From the NCBI RefSeq assembly GCF_000520955.1, contig NZ_JACC01000002.1:1-64000 (forward strand): a DNA stretch of 64,000 nucleotides. Reading direction: 5' to 3'. The DNA comes from Aquimarina pacifica (lineage in GTDB: Bacteria > Bacteroidota > Bacteroidia > Flavobacteriales > Flavobacteriaceae). Within the stretch, counting starts at the first letter, position 1; every line of letters begins with the position of its first letter. Below, one piece after another: positions 52,666 to 63,494 of this stretch. Position numbers and translations under genes: made by a program. The notes beneath the pieces were generated by a model. That model made no database searches and had not been told where the DNA came from. It saw only the letters and a program-made list of their open reading frames with translations.

Positions 52666-55221
52666 TTATTTTTCAGTTTCATTATCAATATCTGTGCCAC
52701 TAGTAGTAGTGTCTGTATCATTATCAGAAGAATCACCTGTTATTTCTACTCCTTCTTCATTTTCTATATCTTCAATTTCCTCTTCGTCATGCATAACTTT
52801 CGCTACTGCTGCTATAGAATCCTTACCTTTTAGATTAATCAAACGAACACCTTGTGTTGCTCTTCCCATTACTCTTAGATCTTCTACCGCTAATCGAATC
52901 GCTATTCCTGACTTATTAATAATCATAAGATCATCAAGATCCGTAACATTTTTGATAGCTACTAATTGTCCTGTTTTATCAGTAACAGAAATAGTTTTCA
53001 CTCCTTTACCGCCTCTGTTAGTAATTCTATAATCTTCTAATTTAGAACGTTTTCCAAAGCCATTTTCTGAAACCACAAGAATATTACTCTCCATTTCATT
53101 GACAGCAACCATTCCGATTACTTCATCCTTATCATCCGCCAATCTAATTCCACGAACACCAGAGGCTCCACGACCCATTGGTCTTGTTTTTTCCTCTTCG
53201 AATCGAATTGCCTTTCCAGATTTTACTGCCAACATGACCTGACTTTTTCCATCTGTCAATTTTGCTTCAAGAAGTTCATCATCGTCTTTTATAGTAATAG
53301 CATTAATACCATTGGTCCTAGGTCTAGAATATTGTTCTAAGGATGTTTTCTTAACCTGTCCTTTTTTAGTAGCCATAATCACATAATGAGAATTAATATA
53401 TTCCTCATCTTTAAGATCTTGCGTACATATAAAAGCTTTTACTTTATCATCACTATGAATATTTATCAAGTTCTGAATAGCCCTTCCTTTAGACGTTTTA
53501 CTACCTTCAGGAATTTCATACACTCGCATCCAGAAGCATTTTCCTTTTTGAGTAAAAAACAACATGTATTGATGATTTGTGCCTACAAACAAATGTTCTA
53601 GAAAATCTTCATTACGAGTTGTACTTCCTTTTTGACCTACTCCTCCTCTATTTTGCTTTTTATACTCATTAAGAGAAGTTCTCTTAATATATCCAGCATG
53701 AGAAATTGTAATTACAACTTTCTCATCAGGAATCATATCTTCTATACTAAGATCTCCTCCTGCATATTCTATTTGAGAACGACGGGCATCTCCGTATTTT
53801 TCTTTTACTTCGAGCAATTCATCCTTGATGATCTGCATTCTGCGCTCCTTCTTTTCAAGAATATCCTTCAGATCCTCAATGGTTTTCATTAATTCATCAT
53901 ACTCCGCTCGAAGTTTATCTTGCTCCAGACCAGTAAGCTGACGCAAACGCATCTCTACGATTGCTTTGGCTTGTATTTCTGTCAGTTCAAAGCGTTTAAT
54001 CAACTTTTCTCGAGCTTCATCAGCATTAGAAGACGCTCTAATAAGAGCAATTACTTCATCAATATTATCTGAAGCAATAATAAGTCCTTCTAAAATATGA
54101 GCTCTTTCTTCTGCCTTTCTTAATTCATATTTTGTACGACGAACAACAACATCATGTCTATGCTCCACAAAATAATGAATCATTTCCTTAACGTTCAACA
54201 ACTGAGGTCTTCCGTTAACTAGTGCTATATTATTGACACTAAATGATGATTGTAATGCTGTGTATTTATATAAAAGATTAAGAACTATATTAGGTATTGC
54301 ATCACGCTTAAGCACATAAACAATTCGCATACCTTTTCTATCAGACTCATCACGAATGGTAGAAATCCCATCAATCTTTTTATCATTTACAAGATCTGCT
54401 GTTTTTTTGATCATATCAGCTTTATTGACCTGATATGGAATTTCGTGAACAATAATACACTCTCTACCATTCACTTCTTCAAAACTAGCTTTAGCACGCA
54501 TTACTATACGTCCTCTTCCTGTTTTAAATGCCTCTCTTACTCCATCATATCCATAAATCGTTCCTCCGGTAGGAAAATCAGGCGCCTTAATATATTGAAT
54601 AAGTTCATCAATCTCTATATCATTGTTATTGATATATTCGATAGTACCATCAACAACTTCACTAAGGTTATGTGGAGGCATATTGGTAGCCATACCAACG
54701 GCAATACCAGAAGCTCCATTAATCAACAAACCAGGAACCCTAGTCGGAAGCACAGTAGGCTCTTGTAATGTATCATCAAAATTGAATGTATGATCAACTG
54801 TATCCTTATCGATGTCGGCAAGCATATCTTCAGAAATCTTACGCATTCTTGCCTCTGTATAACGCATCGCAGCAGGGCTGTCACCATCAACAGAACCAAA
54901 GTTTCCTTGACCATCAACCAACATGTATCTTAAGCTCCACTCCTGAGCCATACGCACCATTGTGTCATAAACAGAAGTATCACCATGAGGGTGATATTTA
55001 CCCAGAACTTCACCAACAATTCTTGCTGATTTTTTATGCGCACTACTTGCTCTTACTCCTAACTCATACATACCGTATAAAACACGTCTATGCACAGGTT
55101 TAAGACCATCCCTAACATCAGGAAGAGCACGAGATACTATTACAGACATTGAATAATCAATATATGCTGATTTCATTTCGTCTTCAATGTTGATAGGTAT
55201 TAGCTTTTCTCCTTCAGCCAT
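52666..55221 (-). CDS. gyrA: DNA gyrase subunit A
   Basis: The 851-residue protein is full length. Catalytic Tyr121 lies in [12 protein letters not shown] and the quinolone region reads [16 protein letters not shown]. The residue equivalent to E. coli Ser83 is Thr82, natural in many flavobacteria, with Asp86 equal to Asp87. The C-terminal pinwheel domain has the repeats with the GyrA-box-like [10 protein letters not shown] and NRGGKGVKT. An acidic tail ([11 protein letters not shown]) follows. With GyrB (not in the window) it introduces negative supercoils. It is divergent from clpC across 361 bp and transcribed with the TPR gene. Confidence 0.97.
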   Translation of the reverse strand: MAEGEKLIPINIEDEMKSAYIDYSMSVIVSRALPDVRDGLKPVHRRVLYGMYELGVRASSAHKKSARIVGEVLGKYHPHGDTSVYDTMVRMAQEWSLRYMLVDGQGNFGSVDGDSPAAMRYTEARMRKISEDMLADIDKDTVDHTFNFDDTLQEPTVLPTRVPGLLINGASGIAVGMATNMPPHNLSEVVDGTIEYINNNDIEIDELIQYIKAPDFPTGGTIYGYDGVREAFKTGRGRIVMRAKASFEEVNGRECIIVHEIPYQVNKADMIKKTADLVNDKKIDGISTIRDESDRKGMRIVYVLKRDAIPNIVLNLLYKYTALQSSFSVNNIALVNGRPQLLNVKEMIHYFVEHRHDVVVRRTKYELRKAEERAHILEGLIIASDNIDEVIALIRASSNADEAREKLIKRFELTEIQAKAIVEMRLRQLTGLEQDKLRAEYDELMKTIEDLKDILEKKERRMQIIKDELLEVKEKYGDARRSQIEYAGGDLSIEDMIPDEKVVITISHAGYIKRTSLNEYKKQNRGGVGQKGSTTRNEDFLEHLFVGTNHQYMLFFTQKGKCFWMRVYEIPEGSKTSKGRAIQNLINIHSDDKVKAFICTQDLKDEEYINSHYVIMATKKGQVKKTSLEQYSRPRTNGINAITIKDDDELLEAKLTDGKSQVMLAVKSGKAIRFEEEKTRPMGRGASGVRGIRLADDKDEVIGMVAVNEMESNILVVSENGFGKRSKLEDYRITNRGGKGVKTISVTDKTGQLVAIKNVTDLDDLMIINKSGIAIRLAVEDLRVMGRATQGVRLINLKGKDSIAAVAKVMHDEEEIEDIENEEGVEITGDSSDNDTDTTTSGTDIDNETEK

Positions 55222-55582
55222 AAATTTCTTATTTATTCTAAAATTTTTACTTAATTAAAACGGGCTAATTTAAATAAATTAAGGCGATTTTGGTATACGA
55301 TGTACCATGTAATATACGCATTTTATTAACAATTATTATAATAGACTTCGTTAATAAGTAAACTACTATCAGTTTTGCCAATTTTATGCGTTTTCTATTA
55401 ATTAGATCAGAAATACAAAAAAATAAAATATTTTTTTTATCAAAACACTTGATAATGATTCCATAATACAAGTAAATTGGCACAGATATTGGGACATATA
55501 AATAAATTAAAGAGTAGTTTTTTTTAATGTAATTCTAAAAATCACTATTTTAGTTAAAAGAAAAAGTAAAGAGATTAATTTT
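55222..55582. other. Divergent promoter region for gyrA and clpC (361 bp)
   Basis: No gene supported; the minus-strand frame at 55265-55483 is low in credible coding features. TGGTA-N7-TACCA at 55291-55307 is a small inverted repeat about 70 bp before the gyrA start. Confidence 0.5.
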
Positions 55583-58141
55583 ATGGATGATAATTTTTCA
55601 CCAAGAGTAAAAGATGTGATTGCTTACAGTAAAGAGGAAGCGCTCAGACTGGGGCATGATTTTATTGGCACTGAACATCTTATGCTTGGATTATTACGTG
55701 ATGGTAGTGGAAAAGCAATTAACATTCTGGATGCTTTAGATATTGATCTTACAAATTTAAGGAGAAAAGTTGAAATTTTAAGCCCCGCAAATCCAAACGT
55801 AGCAGTTGCTTCGAATGAAAAGAAGAATCTACATTTGACTAGACAGGCTGAACGAGCACTAAAGACCACTTTTTTAGAAGCTAAACTATTTCAAAGTGCG
55901 TCTATAAATACTGCGCACCTTCTTTTATGCATTTTAAGAAATGAAAATGACCCTACCACCAAACTTTTAAATCGTTTAAAAGTAGATTATGATAATGTTA
56001 AAGACCAATTTAAGTTTATGATAACAAACGAAGATGACTATATAGATAGCCCAAAATCAGAATCTTTTTCGGAAGATGATGATGATTTAACAGGAGATTC
56101 TTCAAAAGAAAATCCCTTTAATTCTCCTACTGGAGGAAGTAAAACTGGTAAAAAATCTAAAACGCCCGTTTTGGATAATTTTGGTCGTGACCTTACTGCT
56201 ATGGCAGAAGAAGGAAAACTTGACCCAGTTGTAGGGCGTTCTAAAGAAATAGAGCGTGTTTCGCAAATATTGAGTAGACGTAAGAAAAACAACCCTTTAC
56301 TCATAGGAGAACCTGGTGTTGGTAAATCTGCAATAGCCGAAGGTCTTGCCCTGAGAATTGTAAAACGAAAAGTATCTAGAATTCTTTTTGATAAAAGAGT
56401 CGTAACTCTTGATTTGGCTAGTCTTGTTGCGGGTACAAAATATCGTGGACAATTCGAAGAACGTATGAAAGCGGTAATGAATGAATTAGAAAAGAATGAT
56501 GATATTATTCTTTTTATAGATGAAATTCACACGATTGTAGGTGCTGGTGGGGCAACGGGTAGCTTAGATGCGTCTAATATGTTTAAACCTGCATTAGCAA
56601 GAGGAGAAATTCAATGTATTGGAGCTACTACATTAGATGAGTATAGACAATACATAGAGAAAGATGGTGCTCTAGAGAGACGTTTCCAGAAAGTTATTGT
56701 GGAGCCAACTAATATCGAAGAAACCATCGAAATACTCAATAATATAAAAGAAAAGTATGAAGAACATCATAATGTTATTTATACACACGAAGCTATTCAA
56801 GCATGTGTCAAACTAACAAATCGTTATATGACAGATCGCTTCTTGCCAGACAAAGCTATTGATGCTCTGGATGAAGCTGGTTCTCGTGTACATATTACGA
56901 ACATTGACGTTCCTAAAAAAATACTTGATCTAGAGAAAAAATTAGAAGAAGTTAGAGAGCTTAAGAATAGTGTTGTTAAAAAGCAAAAATATGAAGAGGC
57001 TGCAAAACTTAGAGATGATGAGAAAAATCTCGAAAAAGAGTTAGGAGTCGCTCAAGAACAATGGGAAAAAGAATCTAAACTACATAAAGAAACCGTTGAT
57101 GAAGAAGATGTAGCCGATGTAGTTTCTATGATGACTGGTATTCCTGTTAATCGAATTGCGCAAACAGAAAGCAATAAATTAGCAGAATTACCTAACTTAA
57201 TTAAAGGAAAAGTAATCGGTCAAGATGAGGCAGTCACCAAAGTAGTTAAGGCGATACAGCGTAATCGAGCCGGACTTAAAGATCCCGACAAGCCTATTGG
57301 TTCCTTCATATTTTTAGGACAAACAGGAGTAGGAAAAACACAATTGGCAAAAGTATTAGCTAGAGAGCTTTTTGATAGTGAAGACACACTTATCAGAATA
57401 GATATGAGCGAATATATGGAGAAATTTGCGGTATCAAGACTGATTGGTGCGCCTCCAGGATATGTTGGATATGAAGAAGGGGGGCAACTAACAGAGAAAG
57501 TAAGAAGAAAACCGTATTCTGTAATTCTATTAGATGAAATTGAGAAAGCACATCCTGATGTTTTTAATATGATGCTTCAGGTTTTGGATGATGGATACTT
57601 AACAGATAGTCTAGGTCGAAAAATTGATTTTAGAAACACTATAATTATAATGACATCTAATATCGGTGCCCGTAAGCTAAAAGATTTTGGTCAAGGTGTA
57701 GGATTCGGAACCACTGCAAAAAAATCACAAGCAGAAGATTATGCGAAAGGAGTTATCGAAAACGCTTTGAAAAAAGCATTCGCACCAGAATTTCTAAATC
57801 GTGTAGATGATGTTATTGTATTTAACGCGCTAGAAAGAGAACATATTCACAAAATTATTGACATCGAATTAGATAAATTGTATGCCAGAATTAAAAACCT
57901 TGGCTATGAATTATCATTGAGCGAAAAAGCTAAAGATTATATTACAGAAAAAGGCTTTGACAAGCAATACGGAGCTAGACCTCTAAAAAGGGCTATTCAG
58001 AAATATATTGAAGATGCTTTGGCAGAAGAAATTATTAATGCTCAACTTCAAGAAGGAGATAGTATTTTTATGGACATGGACGCTGATTCTGACGAATTAG
58101 TTATTACTATAAAAAAGGCAGAAGAATCTACAGAATCATAA
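55583..58141 (+). CDS. clpC: ATP-dependent Clp protease ATP-binding subunit ClpC
   Basis: The 852-residue AAA+ unfoldase has two Clp_N repeats (1-150), a Ser/Gly-rich linker (about 155-195), NBD1 with Walker A GEPGVGKSA and Walker B ILFIDEIH, a central UVR-like coiled region (KYEEAAKLRDDEKNLEKEL, about 467-485) and NBD2 with Walker A GQTGVGKTQ, Walker B VILLDEIE and sensor motifs. The UVR/MD middle is the ClpC mark. The C-terminal D2-small domain contains YGARPLKRAIQ. It feeds substrates to ClpP; ClpP is not in the window. A hairpin follows. Confidence 0.96.
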   Translation: MDDNFSPRVKDVIAYSKEEALRLGHDFIGTEHLMLGLLRDGSGKAINILDALDIDLTNLRRKVEILSPANPNVAVASNEKKNLHLTRQAERALKTTFLEAKLFQSASINTAHLLLCILRNENDPTTKLLNRLKVDYDNVKDQFKFMITNEDDYIDSPKSESFSEDDDDLTGDSSKENPFNSPTGGSKTGKKSKTPVLDNFGRDLTAMAEEGKLDPVVGRSKEIERVSQILSRRKKNNPLLIGEPGVGKSAIAEGLALRIVKRKVSRILFDKRVVTLDLASLVAGTKYRGQFEERMKAVMNELEKNDDIILFIDEIHTIVGAGGATGSLDASNMFKPALARGEIQCIGATTLDEYRQYIEKDGALERRFQKVIVEPTNIEETIEILNNIKEKYEEHHNVIYTHEAIQACVKLTNRYMTDRFLPDKAIDALDEAGSRVHITNIDVPKKILDLEKKLEEVRELKNSVVKKQKYEEAAKLRDDEKNLEKELGVAQEQWEKESKLHKETVDEEDVADVVSMMTGIPVNRIAQTESNKLAELPNLIKGKVIGQDEAVTKVVKAIQRNRAGLKDPDKPIGSFIFLGQTGVGKTQLAKVLARELFDSEDTLIRIDMSEYMEKFAVSRLIGAPPGYVGYEEGGQLTEKVRRKPYSVILLDEIEKAHPDVFNMMLQVLDDGYLTDSLGRKIDFRNTIIIMTSNIGARKLKDFGQGVGFGTTAKKSQAEDYAKGVIENALKKAFAPEFLNRVDDVIVFNALEREHIHKIIDIELDKLYARIKNLGYELSLSEKAKDYITEKGFDKQYGARPLKRAIQKYIEDALAEEIINAQLQEGDSIFMDMDADSDELVITIKKAEESTES

Positions 58142-58170
58142 ATTAATCTAATAATACAGAATAAATAACC

Positions 58171-58204
58171 AAGGGCTCCTATTTTTGACAAAGTAGGAGC
58201 CCTT
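58171..58204 (+). terminator. Hairpin after clpC, probable terminator
   Basis: Perfect 11-bp stem (AAGGGCTCCTA and its complement) with a 12-nt loop, 30 bp past the clpC stop. The T-run is weak (ACTAATT), so it may be a processing or rho-related end. Confidence 0.65.
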
Positions 58205-58401
58205 ACTAATTAAAAATTATTTCTATTAATATGATAATCAGGAATAAATATTTTTGAATAAGTTATTCCAAAATCATTCCTTTTTCAAACCGTAAAAATT
58301 ATTCTTAATTATTTTAAAATCTATTTTTCTTCTGAAAATGCCTTTCACTAATGCAAATAGGTGTTACTACAATATAAGAAACAGGAGAATAAAAAAAGAG
58401 C

Positions 58402-59496
58402 TTAAACATTAAACAAGAAATGCATAACATCTCCATCATTAACAATATAAGATTTTCCTTCTACCCCTAACTTACCAGCTTCTCGCACCTTTGATTCACT
58501 ACCAAATTCTACAAAGTCATTATACTTGATAACTTCTGCACGAATAAACCCTTTTTCAAAATCAGTATGAATAACTCCGGCTGCCTGTGGTGCTGTTGAA
58601 CCAATATTAATTGTCCATGCTCGAACTTCTTTTTCTCCAGCGGTAAAATACGTTTGTTGATTTAATAACTTATAAGCTGCACGAATCAACACCGAGGCTC
58701 CTGGTTCTTCTAGCCCCATATCTTGCAAAAACATCTGACGCTCCTCATAATCATCTAATTCATTAATATCTGCTTCAGTTCCTACCGCTAATACAATCAC
58801 TTCTGCGTTTTCGGGAGCTACTGCTTCTTTTACTTTTACTACATAATCGTTACCATTTACTGCAGCATCTTCATCTACATTACAAACATAAAGAACAGGT
58901 TTATCTGTTATAAGTTGTAACGGAGTCACTAATGCTTCTCGATCATCATCAGAAATAGTAATAGCTCTTACCGAAACCCCTGCATCCAAGCCTTCTTTTA
59001 ATTTCAGAAGAATCGCTTCTTCTTTTTGAGCTTCCTTATTACCTGTCTTTGCAGCTCGTTTTACTTTATCAAGTTTTTTTTCAACGGTTTCTAAATCCTT
59101 AAGCTGTAATTCTATATCGATGGTTTCCTTATCTCGTATTGGATCTACAGAACCATCTACGTGAACAATGTTATCATTATCAAAACAACGTAAAACATGA
59201 ATAATCGCATCTGTTTCTCTTATGTTGCCAAGAAATTGATTTCCCAAACCTTCTCCTTTACTTGCCCCCTTTACTAATCCAGCAATATCAACAATTTCGA
59301 CAGTTGCAGGTATAACACGCTCGGGATTCACCAACTCTTCTAATTTTTCTAATCTCGAATCTGGCACGTTCACCACACCTATATTAGGTTCTATTGTACA
59401 AAATGGAAAATTAGCACTTTGTGCTTTTGCATTAGACAAACAATTAAACAATGTTGATTTTCCAACATTTGGTAATCCTACGATTCCTGCTTTCAT
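58402..59496 (-). CDS. ychF: Obg-like ATPase YchF
   Basis: The 364-residue protein has G1 GLPNVGKSTLFN (7-18), G3 DIAGLVKGASKG, the ATP-favouring G4 variant NVDE, and the C-terminal TGS domain (about 280-364: YFTAGEKEVRAWTINIGSTAP ... GDVMHFLFNV, split as TYFTAGEKEVRAW and DGDVMHFLFNV). YchF binds the ribosome and is linked to translation and stress response. It has its own promoter (59553-59584). Core gene, present in nearly all bacteria. Confidence 0.96.
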   Translation of the reverse strand: MKAGIVGLPNVGKSTLFNCLSNAKAQSANFPFCTIEPNIGVVNVPDSRLEKLEELVNPERVIPATVEIVDIAGLVKGASKGEGLGNQFLGNIRETDAIIHVLRCFDNDNIVHVDGSVDPIRDKETIDIELQLKDLETVEKKLDKVKRAAKTGNKEAQKEEAILLKLKEGLDAGVSVRAITISDDDREALVTPLQLITDKPVLYVCNVDEDAAVNGNDYVVKVKEAVAPENAEVIVLAVGTEADINELDDYEERQMFLQDMGLEEPGASVLIRAAYKLLNQQTYFTAGEKEVRAWTINIGSTAPQAAGVIHTDFEKGFIRAEVIKYNDFVEFGSESKVREAGKLGVEGKSYIVNDGDVMHFLFNV

Positions 59497-59908
59497 GGTA
59501 CAAATAATTATAATAGCTAGGCTATGAATAAGGTGCCTAAATTTTAAAAATGCAAAGATAATGGTATTCCATGGTAGTAAACAAGTGTAGTAGTATAAGA
59601 TTAGTTGTAAACATAAATTAAACCTACATTATATATTAGAAAACCTATTACAACTTAAAAGTACTTTGCTTACCATTTATTTGTTTTTTTAAAAAAAAAG
59701 TCAAAATTTACAGTATACCAAAACTAAGAAAATACCTGCCCGTATGACACTTCAGCTCTTCATAAAGATACCAGCCCATATAACAGATAAAGATACTTCC
59801 CTCCTATTTTCTATTAAAAAGTCAAAGATTTTATAAAGATTATGCAAATAGTGAATTTTAATATTCATTACAATTTTTGTAGTTTTATACAACAAATCAA
59901 TTACACAA
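59497..59908. other. Divergent intergenic region (412 bp)
   Basis: Contains the ychF promoter at 59553-59584 and, presumably, the promoter of the small secreted protein gene. The minus-strand frame at 59752-59934 is not credible as a gene. Confidence 0.55.
59553..59584 (-). promoter_or_regulatory. Bacteroidota-type promoter of ychF
   Basis: On the minus strand TTG (59584-59582), a 21-nt spacer and TATCTTTG (59560-59553), a perfect TAnnTTTG. Transcription would start about 50 nt before the ychF ATG. Confidence 0.65.
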
Positions 59909-60448
59909 ATGAAAACTTTAAAAACACTATTCATTCTATTACTTATTTTTTCACCAACTATAAGTATTGCTCAATCTGAAGAAACCTCTCCTAAAACCGA
60001 AGAGATTGTTCCTAAAGAAAACTCATCGAAAGAAACGGTAGTCAAAACGATTCGAATTAAAGGAGCTAATGGTGAAGAAAAGATTATAAAAAAAGAGGAA
60101 GTAATCACCAAAAAAAGCAAAATAGAACTTAATCCTGATGATCTCGATAAAACAAACCAATCTGCAGCGTACAAAGATGAAGAAGTAATTATAGAAAAAT
60201 CTCATTCATCTTCTGATATGGATAGCTACACAAAAGTAGCTGATGAAAAAGGGTTTCAGATAACATTAATTAGCAAATCCGAAACTACCTTGTCTAAAGC
60301 CAGACTTATTGGTGATGGATACTATTTGGTAAATTTTGGAGCAAAAGATAACTGCATAGGTCATTTTGATAAAGATCAGAATTTTATTCTGGAAACTTAC
60401 AACCCTAAAACGGACCAAATAATCACAACAGTTTATAAAAAGAATTAA
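59909..60448 (+). CDS. Small secreted protein, unknown function
   Basis: The 179-residue product has a signal peptide (cut near SIAQ, residue 22), then a Glu/Lys/Ser-rich disordered-looking segment (about 23-105: PKTEEIVPKENSSKETVVKT), and a C-terminal folded part (about 110-179: GFQITLISKSETTLSKARL, DGYYLVNFGAKDNCIGHFDK). No known motif recognised. It may be periplasmic. It precedes the TonB-dependent receptor gene by 161 bp on the same strand, with space for separate promoters. Confidence 0.6.
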   Translation: MKTLKTLFILLLIFSPTISIAQSEETSPKTEEIVPKENSSKETVVKTIRIKGANGEEKIIKKEEVITKKSKIELNPDDLDKTNQSAAYKDEEVIIEKSHSSSDMDSYTKVADEKGFQITLISKSETTLSKARLIGDGYYLVNFGAKDNCIGHFDKDQNFILETYNPKTDQIITTVYKKN

Positions 60449-60609
60449 ATTAATGATATTAAAAGAATTGTATTTTCTTTTTTATTTAACTTTTATAGTG
60501 TAGAAATTAGGGTTTCCTGACTTAATCATAAATTTATCTAAAAGTTAAGAAATATACTATTCATAATAGATACATTTAAGATAACAAACTTCTTAAATTA
60601 AACTCTTTT

Positions 60610-63231
60610 ATGAAAAAACTTACACTTATCATTATTAGCCTATTTACAAGTTTCTGTTTTAGTCAGAATACAATTACCGGAACAGTAAAAGATATTTCTG
60701 GAAACCCGCTTCCTTTTGTTAATATTTTAGAAAAAGGATCAGAAAACGGAACAGCCTCAGATGATCAAGGGAATTATGAAATTACTGTACAAAATGACGC
60801 CATTCTTATATTTAGCTTTGTTGGTTTTGAATCTCAGGAAATTACCATAGGAAATCAGCAAAAAATTGACATTGTTCTTTTAGAAGGAGAAGCCCTTAGT
60901 ACAATTGTTGTTGTGGGATCAAGAAGTCCAAAAAGAACAGCAACCGATACTCCTGTAGCAATTGATGTCATTGATATGCAAGATATAATAACCAAGTCGG
61001 GTAAAATCGAAGTCAATGAGTTATTACAGTATACTGCTCCCTCATTTAATGCAAATAAACAATCCGGATCTGATGGTGCTGATCATATTGACCCAGCTTC
61101 TTTGCGTGGTTTGGGCCCAGATCAGACACTAGTATTAATTAATGGAAAGAGGAGACATTCTTCTTCTCTTATTAACATTTTTGGGACAAGAGGAAGAGGA
61201 AACTCGGGTACAGATCTCAATGCAATCCCTGCCTCTTCTATAAAAAGAATTGAAGTATTAAGAGATGGTGCTGCCGCACAATACGGTTCTGATGCTATTG
61301 CCGGCGTCATTAACATTGTCTTAAAAGATAATGTAAACACCCTAACCGGTAGCATAAGTTATGGCGCATATAACACAAATGCGAAGGGTGATTTTCCAGC
61401 AGGTACTCCGAATACAGATGGAAATCGTTTAGATACTGAAAATGATGGAAACAGCATCGCTGATGATCAAAACTTTGATGGAGGATCTGTTAAAATTACA
61501 GCAAATTATGGGGTAGAAATTGGAGAAACTGGATTTGCCAACTTTACTACAGAATATCTTAGTAAAAATAAAACGTTACGACCAGGATATGATTTTAGAA
61601 GAGGGTTTGGTGAAGCTGCAATTGATGGTTTCAACTTTTTTGCAAACACTGCCATTCCTCTATCCGAAAAAGCTGAATTCTATGCCTTTGGCGGAAGAAG
61701 CTATAGAGATACAGATGCATTTGCTTTTACTCGTAATGGCGGTGAACGTGTTGTTACAGAAATTTACCCTAACGGATTTACACCTAGAATTACATCAAAC
61801 ATAATTGATAATTCTGTTTCTGCCGGAATAAGAACAGAAACAAATGGTGGTTGGAAAATCGACATTAATAATACTTGGGGTAAGAACAACTTTCATTACT
61901 TTATACAAGGGACATTAAACGCATCCTTAGAAGCATCATCACCTACAGATTTTGATGCCGGAGGACATAACTTAAGTCAAAATACTACGAGTCTTGACTT
62001 TTCTAAGTATTATTCTGATATTCTGGAAGGATTCAATATTGCTTTTGGTACAGAATATAGAACAGAGAATTTTGAGATATTTGCAGGTGAAGAAGGTTCT
62101 TATGCGACCTATGATATCAATGGTTTAGCAATAACAGATCCAGCAACTCAAATACAACCAACGGACCCTGATTCTGGTGAATTAAGACCAGGAGGATCTC
62201 AGGGATTTCCTGGGTATAGTCCGGCAAATGAGGTAGATCGTTCCCGATCGAATATTTCTGTATATGCAGATGCTGAGCTCGATATCACAGATAGCTTTTT
62301 ATTAGGTGTAGCCACAAGATTTGAGGACTATAGTGATTTCGGAAGTACGCTGAACGGCAAACTAGCTTTTAGAGTTAAAGCCACAGATCAAATCAACATT
62401 CGAGGATCTGTAAGTTCTGGATTTAGAGCGCCATCACTTGCTCAGATATATTACAACCTTAGATTTACCGATTTTCAAGGAGGTGTTGCAACAGAAACAT
62501 TATTATCTGCCAATAATAGCCCTGTAACATCTTCTTTCGGCATTAATCAATTAGAAGAAGAAACGGCTATAAATGCAGCATTTGGTGCTACAGGTACATT
62601 TGGTAATTTTACAGCGACAATAGATGGTTATTTTATTGATGTAAAAGATAGAATTGTATTGACCGGAACATTTGCTGCTCCACAAATACCTAATGTGGCA
62701 GAAGCACAATTTTTCGTAAACGGAGTAGACACAAAGACACTCGGACTTGATTTGATCCTATCCTGGAAAGGAAATTATGATTTCGGTAATATCTCTACAA
62801 CCTTAGCAGGAAATATAAATAATATGACCATTGAAGACGTTAAAAATGGAAATCTTGACGAAAGTACATTCTTCGGAGAAAGAGAGAAAGCATTTCTTCT
62901 TGCCTCAGCACCAGAAAGTAAGTTTTCTTTTAATGCTAACTACAGTAAGAATAAATTTAACGCAGGAATTGGATTAACTCATTTTAGTGAAATCGTACTT
63001 ATAGATTTTGTAGATACTGAAGATGTATATGGTGCAAAAATCACTGCGGATATAAACTTCGGGTATAAACTCACTAATGAACTAAAACTGACTCTGGGTG
63101 GCAACAATATTTTTAATGAATATCCTGATCAACAAAATGATGGAGAGACCGAAGCAGGTGGATATTGGGATGCCGTACAAATGGGATTTGGTGGTGCATA
63201 CTATTTTGCCAGATTAGATTTCAATTTCTAA
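60610..63231 (+). CDS. TonB-dependent receptor with carboxypeptidase-regulatory-like N-terminus
   Basis: The 873-residue protein has a signal peptide (to about CFSQ, residue 20), a CarboxypepD_reg-like beta-sandwich (about 22-95: TITGTVKDISGNPLPFVNIL ... FSFVGFESQEI), a plug domain (about 107-215: TDTPVAIDVIDMQD ... AAQYGSDAIAGVINIVLKD, each cited in part), and a C-terminal 22-strand barrel ending in aromatic Phe (FARLDFNF). No SusD gene follows, so it is not a classic SusCD pair; the substrate could be a siderophore, vitamin or sugar. Presumably needs TonB-ExbBD encoded elsewhere. A 138-bp inverted-repeat element lies 28 bp after the stop. Confidence 0.92.
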   Translation: MKKLTLIIISLFTSFCFSQNTITGTVKDISGNPLPFVNILEKGSENGTASDDQGNYEITVQNDAILIFSFVGFESQEITIGNQQKIDIVLLEGEALSTIVVVGSRSPKRTATDTPVAIDVIDMQDIITKSGKIEVNELLQYTAPSFNANKQSGSDGADHIDPASLRGLGPDQTLVLINGKRRHSSSLINIFGTRGRGNSGTDLNAIPASSIKRIEVLRDGAAAQYGSDAIAGVINIVLKDNVNTLTGSISYGAYNTNAKGDFPAGTPNTDGNRLDTENDGNSIADDQNFDGGSVKITANYGVEIGETGFANFTTEYLSKNKTLRPGYDFRRGFGEAAIDGFNFFANTAIPLSEKAEFYAFGGRSYRDTDAFAFTRNGGERVVTEIYPNGFTPRITSNIIDNSVSAGIRTETNGGWKIDINNTWGKNNFHYFIQGTLNASLEASSPTDFDAGGHNLSQNTTSLDFSKYYSDILEGFNIAFGTEYRTENFEIFAGEEGSYATYDINGLAITDPATQIQPTDPDSGELRPGGSQGFPGYSPANEVDRSRSNISVYADAELDITDSFLLGVATRFEDYSDFGSTLNGKLAFRVKATDQINIRGSVSSGFRAPSLAQIYYNLRFTDFQGGVATETLLSANNSPVTSSFGINQLEEETAINAAFGATGTFGNFTATIDGYFIDVKDRIVLTGTFAAPQIPNVAEAQFFVNGVDTKTLGLDLILSWKGNYDFGNISTTLAGNINNMTIEDVKNGNLDESTFFGEREKAFLLASAPESKFSFNANYSKNKFNAGIGLTHFSEIVLIDFVDTEDVYGAKITADINFGYKLTNELKLTLGGNNIFNEYPDQQNDGETEAGGYWDAVQMGFGGAYYFARLDFNF

Positions 63232-63259
63232 CCCTAATCTAACTATATATTATTAATAC

Positions 63260-63397
63260 AACAGGCAATTCAAAAAATCACACTTTTTTTAGAACAATAG
63301 CTTTCTGAGTCTATTTTTACTTTTCTAAATTCGATAGATTTTCTGATCCATCTGATTACTTAGTAAAGTGTTCTAAAATTATTTTGAATTGCCTGTT
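63260..63397. repeat. 138-bp inverted-repeat (MITE- or hairpin-like) element
   Basis: Outer 16-nt perfect arms AACAGGCAATTCAAAA (63260-63275) and the complement at 63382-63397. Inner 10-nt arms TTTTAGAACA (63287-63296) pair with TGTTCTAAAA (63369-63378). Together they give one long imperfect stem with an 11-nt bulge in the left arm and a 72-nt loop. It contains no coding frame. It could be a miniature mobile element or a strong transcript-end hairpin; no target-site duplication was confirmed. Confidence 0.6.
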
Positions 63398-63494
63398 ATG
63401 TTACAACTTAATCACCCAACAAAAAATCTTTCATTTTAATTGCTCTATCCTTAACTATAATTCTAATTTTGTAGCAAACCGAATTATAATACCC

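Noticed and set aside
54445-55103. Plus-strand frames opposite gyrA
   Set aside because: Shadows of gyrA with Ser/His-rich sequence typical of non-coding frames.
59752-59934. 60-codon minus-strand frame overlapping the start of the small secreted protein gene
   Set aside because: No motif; conflicts with a gene that has a clear signal peptide.
60610-63231. Classic SusC/SusD polysaccharide utilisation locus
   Set aside because: The TonB receptor has no SusD gene after it; the next gene is a mechanosensitive channel.
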